Of a stretch of 64,000 nt of DNA, positions 9,118 through 19,200 are shown in pieces. Position 1 is the first letter of the stretch. Each line of letters opens with the position of its first letter. Under the pieces are notes generated by a model. It saw nothing but the letters and a program-made list of their open reading frames with translations. It was not told the DNA's origin and searched no databases. The DNA is from Actinomycetota bacterium (GTDB taxonomy: Bacteria; Actinomycetota; Actinomycetes; Nanopelagicales; Nanopelagicaceae), in the NCBI GenBank assembly GCA_947372165.1, contig CANBSP010000005.1, positions 38,321 to 102,320 of the forward strand. The letters run 5' to 3'. Position numbers and translations under genes: made by a program.

Positions 9118-9146
9118 TTTTCGCCGAACCACCGAACGGGTAAACT
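9118..9146 (+). promoter_or_regulatory. Probable promoter of the tRNA-Ser gene
   Basis: TTTTCG (9118-9123) and TAAACT (9141-9146) are spaced by exactly 17 bp and end 13 bp before the mature tRNA-Ser 5' end. The -35 match is weak, so this is a reasonable but unproven assignment. It begins only a few bases after the stop of the upstream hydrolase. Confidence 0.4.
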
Positions 9147-9159
9147 ACTCCCGTAACTC

Positions 9160-9254
9160 GGAGACGTCGCATAGCCCGGTCGAGTGCGCCTCACTGCTAA
9201 TGAGGTATACCCTTTAAAAAGGTATCGGAGGTTCAAATCCTCTCGTCTCCGCCA
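9160..9254 (+). tRNA. tRNA-Ser (GCT)
   Basis: A class II tRNA with long variable arm. The acceptor stem GGAGACG (9160-9166) pairs with CGTCTCC (9244-9250), followed by discriminator G and an encoded CCA (9252-9254). The anticodon loop CTGCTAA carries GCT at 9196-9198, and the T-arm loop is TTCAAAT. The variable arm TACCCTTTAAAAAGGTA forms its own stem, as required for serine tRNAs. Confidence 0.95.
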
Positions 9255-9294
9255 GATCCGCTGGTTTGATTTATAGAAGTATCAGCGAACAAAA

Positions 9295-10008
9295 CTAAAA
9301 ATCAATCTCCTGATTTCCGTACCAAAACTTTCCACTCTCTGACCATGGCAAAGAGCAAATCTCCCACATTCTCTGCCCACCATCTGCAGGTTCACCTGGT
9401 GCATGAGGACCACCAAGATCGGTCTTAAGCCAACCTGGATCGAGTGCATTGACTGCAACTCTCCCTCTTAAAGTCTCTGCCCATAAGAGAGTCAATCCGC
9501 CAAGTGCATATTTTGTAAGGCGATAGGTGGGCATATCAGAGGATGTCTTGAGAGATTCTAAGGTTCCAGCCCCAGAACTGACATTCACAATTCTTGGTTC
9601 GGATCCTTTCCGCAAGAGATGCTGTAATCGAAAAATTAATTCATGTTGGGCAAAGAGATTGCATCGTAGTTGGCTTTGAAGGAGGTCGAGTCCTTCATCT
9701 TCCCAATCAGATTTATAGGTTTGCACTGCAGCGTTGTTGAGAAGAAAATCCAGGCTATCCCAACGAGCTTCAACAGCTTGCGCAACGAGTGCTGGTGCAG
9801 CGGGGTCATCAAAGTCTGCTATGAGTGGATGGAAATCACCTATGGTCGAGAGCTCTGCGCTCGCGTGATCAAGCCTTTCCTGGTCTCGGCCAGTACCAAT
9901 GACGTGCGCGCCAGCGGCTAGGAAGAGCTTGGCGGATTCAAAACCAATGCCACGTGATGCGCCAGTGATGAGAATCTTCTTACCCTTGAAATCTGTCATA
10001 AGAGCCAT
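9295..10008 (-). CDS. Short-chain dehydrogenase/reductase (SDR)
   Basis: A classical SDR of 237 residues with an NAD(P)-binding Rossmann fold. The TGASRGIG glycine motif is near residue 15, NNAA follows in the middle, and the catalytic triad is seen as VNVSS plus YRLTK. The C-terminus is short and slightly unusual (FWYGNQEIDF) but resembles SDR reductases of unknown substrate. ATG 10008 has AGGAT about 11 bases upstream; an in-frame ATG at 9999 is possible. It lies alone between tRNA-Ser and the first giant gene. No substrate can be named. Confidence 0.85.
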   Translation of the reverse strand: MALMTDFKGKKILITGASRGIGFESAKLFLAAGAHVIGTGRDQERLDHASAELSTIGDFHPLIADFDDPAAPALVAQAVEARWDSLDFLLNNAAVQTYKSDWEDEGLDLLQSQLRCNLFAQHELIFRLQHLLRKGSEPRIVNVSSGAGTLESLKTSSDMPTYRLTKYALGGLTLLWAETLRGRVAVNALDPGWLKTDLGGPHAPGEPADGGQRMWEICSLPWSESGKFWYGNQEIDF

Positions 10009-10203
10009 AAGAATATGAATCCTAGTTGATCTGACTCTGGCCCCTTGGAGTACTCACCCGAAAAAGAATTAGGCAGATTGACTCCCTTTTAGGGTGATCC
10101 TTGGGGGTGAAGAAAGCACAAAAGGGATGTTTCGGTTTACCCACCCTTCAACCCGCTTTTACGCTTAGGCCTCTCGTAAGTGATGCTAAATAAAGAGGTA
10201 AAA

Positions 10204-13200
10204 GTGATCTTTGGTTTGGTGCGCATGAAGGTTAATACCGCACGCCACAGGATTGCCTCATTAGTTATCACTAGTTTAATTTCTGGAATTTTAGTTTCAA
10301 TTCCGCTCCCTGCAAAAGCAGCAGCTTGTGTTCCTACATCTAGTACAGCAACTAATGGCGACACAATATTAACTTTTTCAACTGTAGGAACTTGTGATTG
10401 GACAGTTCCGGCAGGTGTCACAAAGGCACAAGTATTAATTGTCGGTGGCGGTGGCGGTGGCGGCGATTCAAAAGTTTATGCAACTGGTGGCGGCGGCGGT
10501 TCGGGCGGATTTTTTCAAGCAACCAACTTAAGTGTTTCAGGATTGATATCAATTACCGTCGGTGCTGGTGGTGTGGGTGGCGCAAATAACACAGGTACTA
10601 CAAGTACTTCAAGAGGAAGTGCGGGTGGAGACAGTTTATTTGGAGCGTTAAGAGTTGGCGGCGGTGGCGGTGGAAATTCTTGGAATTACACATTAGGTAC
10701 TGCTGCCCTTTCTGGAAACGGCGGAAGTAATTATCTAACCGGTGGTAATGGTGGTGGTGCGAGATCAAGACCTGACAACGCAGCGGCAATACAAAATGGT
10801 GGTAGCGGCGGCGCATACTCAAGTTCTGGTATTACATTCTTAGGAGCAACACTTACAGGCGTAGTTGGAGTGGCAGGGAATAATTCTAATAGTGGAGATT
10901 ACGCAACTGGTGGCACGGGTGGCTCAGTTACATCTGTTGATCGCACATCCTCGATAAGTGGCAGTTCCTACGAATACTCTAAACCCGGACCTTTTAAGTG
11001 GTCAGCTGGTGAGCAAACTTACGGTTCTGGTGGAGATGCTGGTTACTTAGGTGCATCCGATGGCGCTGGAGGAGGCACTGGTTTTCAAGGAATTGTAATT
11101 GTTCGCTACTTAAAAGATTGTTCACCCACTAGAACCACAACAGCAAGTAATTATGTTTATACCTTCACAACTGTTGGGCAATGTGGTTGGTCAGTACCAA
11201 GCGGTGTCACATCATTTGACGCTTTAGTAGTTGGTGGCGGCGGTGGTGGTGGATCCTCTCTGGGCGGCGGCGGCGGTGGTGGACAAGTAGTTTCACAAAC
11301 CAGCATTACTTTAAATTCAACAGCAACAATTTGGATTGGCGCCGGAGGTCTTGGAGGAAGTGGAAGCTTCTCTGCAACGACCAATCACGGTAAGAAAGGA
11401 TCTAGTTCCGCATTAGTTTCAGGTAGCACTAGCTACACAGCATTAGGTGGAAGTGGCGGAAACGGTCGCATGTCCGCAACAAATTTAAATGCTGACGGAA
11501 CTGCAATTAGCACAGGATTTACAGGTGGCGGCGGTGCATATCCAAACATCACATCCGGAATTAACTCTGGAACGGCGATTGCGGGTGTTGGAGGAAATGC
11601 ATACATCGGCGGAACTGGCACTGGCTCCGGTGGTGGAGGTGGTGGTGGTGCCGGCGGCGCAGGTGTAGCCAGAGATGCTTCAAGTAATGCAGCATCAGGT
11701 GGAATTGGTGTAGGCAGCGATATTTCTGGAACTACCACTTACTACGGCGGCGGTGGCGGCGCTTCTTGGTACAACAGTAAAACAAACTGGACTGGCGCTG
11801 GTGGAAATGGCGGCGGTGGGCAAGGTTCTGATGGAAACGTTGCAGGTGGTGATGGAGCTGCAAACACCGGCGGTGGAGGTGGTGGTGCATACGATGGTTT
11901 GACTGGCGGCGATGGCGGCTCCGGAATTGTAATTATCAGTTATCCAAGAGAGCCTTCAACCGTCACGTATAACATCAACGGTGGAAACGGATCTGCCCCG
12001 AGCGCACAAACCCAAAGTACCGCAGGTCAAATTCTTACTGTCGCTTCATATTCAGGTACTAAAAATTCATTGCGATTTATGAATTGGAATACCGCAGCAG
12101 ATGGAAGCGGAATTAACTATGCAGCTGGCGGCAGCATTAGACCAACGAATGACACAATTTTGTATGCGCAATGGATGGGAGCTTATTGTCCTGAAAACTG
12201 GACATGGACTGAGCCGACTTGTACTAAAACTTATTCAGGGCAACAGAATTTCGTAATTCCGTGGGGTTTTAAATCACTTGATGTCATCGCAATTGGAGGG
12301 TCCGGCGCAAACGGAGCTAGAGGTGTAGGTGGTGTTGCTGGAAAAATTCAGGCAAGTTATTCATTTACGCAGGGTGATGACATCCGATTTTTCCCTGGTG
12401 GATCCGCAAGTGGCATCAGCGGTGGTGTTGATACCTACCCAAACGCAAATTACAACGGCGGAAACGGTTTAAGTAACAACGGTGGGTCTGGTGGTGGCGG
12501 TGCCGGCACTGTTGTTACAAAGAATGGAACTGCAACGTCAAATGTAATTATAGTTGCAGGCGGGGGCGGTGGCGGCGGCGCAAATAATGGTTGTTATTCG
12601 CAGTACAACCCAATAACAAGCACTCCTGGAAATCCAGCCGCATCGTCTAACGGATTTTCATATGGCACAGATGGTGCAAGCCATGGTTACAACATGTATT
12701 CAGGTGCAGGCGGTGGTGGTGCCAATGGAGGTAAGAACGGTGGTGCAACAGCTGCATATAGTTGTAGTTCAGGAAATGACAATGGTGGCTTGGGTCTTGG
12801 TGGCTATCGTGGTGGAAATGCAGCGACTGGTGCAACCACAATCGTTTCGGATGGAGCCAATTCTGTAAATGCTGTTGCAGGTTCTGTAACTCTTCAACTC
12901 ACACGGCCAGTAATCAATTACAACTTAAATGGTGCAACAGGAAATGCGCCAGCCAAGCAAGTTCAAAGTTCTGAAGGTGAAGATCTAATTGTTGCCGAAG
13001 TAGGTGTAACTCGTCCAGGATTTACTTTCGGCGGTTGGTACACCTCTGCTAACGCGACTGGATCCCGTTATGCTCCTGCAGATCTTTACAATACAAACGC
13101 AATCCTAAATCTCTATGCTAAATGGACATCAACAATTACATTTTCGGGCAATTCAAGCACTGGCGGAACCGCCCCAGCAACAATTAGTGTTCTTGGTACC

Positions 13201-16200
13201 AATGCGACTGTTTTACCAACAAATACAGGCACTTTAGCCCGAACGAATTTTCTCTTTGACGGTTGGAACACATCTGCAGATGGTTCAGGTACGCATTACG
13301 CAACAGGTACTTCATACACAACGACAGGCGACGTGACACTTTATGCTCGCTGGAACTCAACGATTACTTACAATGGCAATGGGAATACAGGTGGAACGGC
13401 ACCAACTGCAACAACCGCACAGGGAACTGCAGCAAACACAACCTTGGCAACCGCAGGAACATTAGTAAAAAATGGTGCAACTTTTGCCGGCTGGAACACT
13501 CTTCAAGATGGAACTGGAACCACATATGCATCAGGCCTTACAACCTATGCAGCCAGTGGCTCTGTAACTTTGTATGCAAAGTGGATTGTTGCAGCTGCTG
13601 CTCCAACTCTCGCTACTTCATCCGATCTTGGATCATCTAATTCAGACAAACTAACTTCGGATAACACACCTGATATTTCTGTGTCTGGATTAGTGTCCGG
13701 AGCATCTGTTGAAGTAACGGCTACACCAGCCTCAGGTTCTGCAATCACCTGCACATTTACTGCGTCATCAACAAGTGGAACTTGCACCTTTTCAACATTA
13801 CCTGACGGAACTTACTCATTTACTGCAAAGCAAACTTACAACGGTGGCACATCGACTGCATCTACTGCTCTAACTGGTGTTGTAATTGACACTCAAAGAC
13901 CAACGGTTGTCCTAACTTCAACCGTAGCAAGTGGAGCTAATGATCTGATTGCATTAAATACGGCAATTACAAACTACACTATTACAATCAATTTCTCTGA
14001 ATCAGTATCAGGATTATTGATCGGTGAAATAACTAAAGATGCTGCATCTACTGGCTGGTCAGTTGGAACAACGCTTTCAGGTTCAGGAGCCACTTACACC
14101 TTCACAACAACCAACTCCGCCGTATTGGTTAATGACCCGGGAAAGCTAATGCTTCGAATTGCTGAGGGAGTAGCGACGGACGCGGCTGGTAATACAAATA
14201 CAGCCACCGCGTCCGACTTCGTTCTCAACTCCGTTGCACGTGTGGACTTCTGGGATTGTGGTCCAATTGGTCAATACTGCACAGGTGGAACAGGGCCGGC
14301 ATCTCTTACACAAGCTTCTCTTGGCGCCTCAATCACTCTTCCTGGGCCAAATACTTTGTACCGAACTGGTTATAGCTTTGCTGGCTGGGGGGAGACACAA
14401 AACTCTTCGACGATTCTCACGGGTAGTTACACACCAACAACCAGAATCAAATTAATTCCACAGTGGACACCAAGTGTTTATGTAGTTACATATTCTGCTA
14501 ATGGTGGAAACGGCGCTCCTACGGAAGCAACCAAGAGTTTCACTTTTGGTACTTCTGCAATCTCCTTAACAACCAAAGGAACTTTAACTAAAACTGGTTA
14601 CACATTTGCTGGTTGGAATACCTTGGCAACGGGTCTTGGAACAAATTACCTGGAGAACGCAAATTTCTCACCAACAGCATCGATTATTTTGTATGCAAAG
14701 TGGACACCAAATAGTTACACATTGAATTATAACGCAAACGGTGGAACAACAAACTCAACCGCTTCCATTACAGCAGGAACTCCGCTGACTCTCTCTTCTG
14801 CTGCAGGAACAAGAACTGGATATACATTAGCAAGCTGGAATACCATCTCTGATGGAACAGGAAGCACTGTTGCTCTTGGCTCGTCTCAAACCTACTTTTC
14901 CGATGTAACTCTGTATGCGATATGGCGCCCAGCAAATCCAGGCGCACCCTCTGTTTCCGCTGCAACATCTGGCAACACAACTTCAACTGTCACTGTCACG
15001 GCAGTCGCAGCAAGTGGAACAACGGTTGGTCCGGCAGCATCTTTCACTGTTCAGGCTTATGACAGCACGGGCACAACAGCTATTGCTGGCAAAACTTGTA
15101 CGGTATTAGCAAGTGCTTCACCGCTAAGTTGTGAAATTACCGGACTCACAAATGGCACAACATATAAATTCAAAGCAACAGCAACAAATACAACAGGTTC
15201 TGCAACAGGAGCAGCAAGCACAGTTACGGCAATCCCAGCTCCATACGTAGTTACATATGCACTTAACGGCGGATCACTGACCCCAACTACAACGAATTAC
15301 ACACTTGGCACGCCTGTTGTTCTGCCGCTACCTTCAAAGACTGGGTACACCTTTACGGGGTGGAATAACCCTTCAAATAGCTCTGTTGGCGTCGATGGAT
15401 CAAATTATTCACCTTCAGCATCAATTACTTTAACTGCCCAATGGTCTGCCAACACATACACAATTACTTATAACGGAAATGGTTCTGACGGTGGAAGTGT
15501 TCCTAGCGCAGGAAGTTTCACATTTGGAAATCCTTATTCAATTGCCACAAAAGGCACCATGTCTAAATCTGGATACACATTTGCTGGGTGGACTACAGCT
15601 GCCAACGGCTCAGGAACTTTGTATGCAAATGCCACAGATTCAATTGCAAGTTCAACGGCGAGTTATACATCTGCAAGCAGTTTAAACCTTTATGCAAAGT
15701 GGACCCCACAGGTTTACACGATTACTTACAATGCAAATGGTGCGACCGGTTCTCCAAGTCGTGCAACTGATTCTTATACATTTGGAACAACGGCGATTAC
15801 TCTTCCAGACAAAACTGGAATGACATATGGTGGATATACATTTGGTGGTTGGTCTGAAACTTCTACAGGCTTGGCTGTCATTAATCCTTATTCACCAACT
15901 CAAACCCGCACGATGTACGCGGTCTGGTCTGGAGTTCAATATTCCATTACGTACAATGAGAATGGTGGAACAGTAAACACTGCTATTCCAGATGCAACGT
16001 ACACAACAGGCGCGACTGGAATAACCCTAAATAACGGTTCAACATTGTCTCGAAACGGCTACACATTTAGCGGTTGGAAAAATGTCGCAGGCACAACGGT
16101 TAGTGGCTCTCCATATGCGCCAACGGATAACGTGACTCTGTATGCTATTTGGACTCCGAAAACGATTTCAGTCACTTATGACAAGGGAATCGCAACCACC

Positions 16201-19200
16201 ACAACTGCTTTCCCTGGAAATACCACTATCGGGTTTGGCTCTAATTTAACTTTAAGCTCGGGAGTAGATTCCTCAACTTCAATTTCTAGTACAAATTACT
16301 TGTTTGCCGGCTGGAGTATCAATGGTGTTACCTATAAATCGGGGGATACATACCGAGCGAATTCCGAAGCGCCTATTACCATTACAGCGCAATGGCTTCG
16401 ACTCTTTGATGTCCGATATAACGTCAACGGTGGATTACTTGCTACTAATGACCTAGTAACTGATGCAGAATGTGTGACCGCAGGGCTTTGCATCGATGGT
16501 CAAGTAATCACACTCAACGTAAGTCCAACAAGATCTGGATTCACTTTTAACGGTTGGGCTAATCAAGGTGGGACAGTAGTTACAGATTCAGATGGCGCAA
16601 TCGCTGGGATTCAAACACCGTTATCGTCAATAAATTACATTTTCTACGCAACCTGGACCGCTAATAGTTACACAATTAGCTTTGCCGCCGGTTCAGGTTC
16701 TAATGGAAATGCATCTTCAATCACAGATTCTCATGGCGCTATCGTCCAATTGGCAGCTAGTTCTGGATACTCACTTAGCGGTTCTGTATTTACCGGTTGG
16801 TTGATTGGTTCAACTACCTATGCCGCAGGCGCTTATTACACAATGGGTACTGACACATCTCCAATTACCGCAACCGCACAGTATGCAAACAACACATTTA
16901 AGATTTTTTACAACACTAATGGAGCAACATCTGGAAATACACCGTCAGCAACAACTGCGGTTCAAGGCGCGAATATTTCATTAAATGATGCAACGGGTTT
17001 TAGTCGCTCAGGATTTACTTTTGATGGTTGGAGCGATGGAACAGATGTTCGCGCTGCAAGTTATGCAACAACGATGGGTTCAACAAACTCTACGCTGATT
17101 GCGCAGTGGAAGATCGCGATTCCTGGTACTCCAAGCATTTCATCTGTAACTGGTTCGGACAGCGGAGCAACAATCACAGTGGCAGCAGGAACTGGTGGAG
17201 CACCAAGCTCATATCTAGTGACTGCCTCACCTGGGGGTGCAACGTGTGCCGTATATGCACCTGCTACATCTTGTTCTATCTCTCCTTTAACAAATGGAAC
17301 CGCATATACCTTTAGCGTTACTGCTACTAACTCAACTGGAACATCAGCTGCGGCCACATCATCTCCGGTCACTCCTGCAGGAAAGCCTGATGCACCAACA
17401 GGCCTAAATGCAGTGCGTGGCAATACCCAAGCGACTGTTTCATTCACCGCAGTAACGGGAAGTGCGACGGGTGGCCCGGCAATTTCGTCCTACACAATCA
17501 CCGCATACGACTCAAGTAATAACGCAGTCGGTACACCATGTACGGCGGCTTCAAATGCAACAAGTTGCATAGTCACTGGATTAACAAATGGAACCGCTTA
17601 CACGTTTAAGGCAACTGCTAATAATAGTCTCTTTACATCATCTGCTTCATCAGCTTCTACTGCCGTAATTCCAGCAACTGTTCCAAATGCACCAACATCA
17701 GTCACGGCAGCTGTTACTACAGCAGGCGCTGCAACGGTTTCATTTACTGCTCCATTAGTAAATGGTGGCACAGCATTAACAGGATTCACCGTTACATCTT
17801 CGCCTGGGGGATTTACTTGTACTGCTGCTGCAAATGCAAACTCATGTGATGTATCTGGCCTTACAAATGGTACTCCTTATACATTTAGTGTTGTCGCGAC
17901 AAATGAAATTGGTAATTCAGTTGCTTCGTCTTCATCTACATCAGTAACTCCACAATCGGCCGCGAGTGCGCCAATAACGATTACAGCGACAGTAGGAGAT
18001 GGACAAGCATCAATTGCGTTTAGTGGAGCGATAGCGAATGGTTCAACAATTGCCGGTTACACGGTTCAGGCTTATGACAGCAACGGAAATGAAGTTTCAG
18101 GTGCAACGTGTACAAGTACCATGAGTCCATGCACGGTAACCGGACTTGCAAATGGATCCACATATACATTTAAAGTTGTTACTAACTCAACTGTTTATGG
18201 AGCTGGATCGACAACCGCGTCAAGCCCATCATCTGCGTCTAATGCCGTCACACCAGCAACTGCACCAAGTGCACCAACTGGTTTAACAGTTGCATCTGGC
18301 ACTGGCAAAGTAACGGTGTCTTGGACAGAGCCGGCATCGAATGGATCGCCGATAACTTCATACTCAGTGCAGGCTTACGATGCTGCTGGAAATCCAGTAT
18401 CTGGCGCTTCTTGTACCGCAACTGCACCATCAACGACCTGTGATGTTTCAACTAACTTAACGGCAGGAAGTAACTACACATTTAAGGTAATTGCAACGAG
18501 CCTTGCAGGCAGCTCGGCCGCTTCTTCTGCGTCTTCAAGTGCGGCAATCAATGCAGCGCCATCTGCGCCCCGAAATGTTGCTGGTACGCCTGGGAACGCG
18601 TCAGTGGCAGTTGTGTGGGATGCACCTACTGACATTCGAGGTTCTGCACTTACTGGTTACACAGCAACTGCGTACACATCTGGAAACAATGTAGCGGGAA
18701 CATGTACATCTACGGTTATTGCAGAAGCTTGTACTGTTACCGGACTAACAAATGGAACCGCATACACATTTAAAGTTGTTGCGACAAATGGCATAGGTAC
18801 ATCTGTCGAATCGACAGCTTCTAGCGCAGTAACACCATCGACTGTCCCGAATGCTCCTACCGGAGTAACAGTTGCTGCTGGTGATGGAACTGTTGCAATT
18901 TCATTCACAGCACCATCAAATAATGGCGGTTCAACAATTACTGGGTATACCGTGACAGCAAGTAATGGGGCGACAATTTCTGGAACTTCTTCTCCGTTAA
19001 CACTTGCAGGACTTACAAACGGTACCGCATACACATTTACAGTTAAGGCTGAAAATGCAAATGGACAGTCAGTAGCTTCATCAACCTCATCTTCTGCAAC
19101 ACCTGTTTTATCAAGAGCGCCAACACTTGCAAATCCTGGTCAGCCAACCGGAAATCCATATGTTGGATCGACACTCACATCTGGTGTGACATTTAATGGA

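Noticed and set aside
10078..10203. Structured leader or riboswitch before the first giant gene
   Set aside because: There are short complementary pieces (CCCTTTT and AAAAGGG) and a TTGACT box, but no known riboswitch core could be recognised; the evidence is too weak to list.
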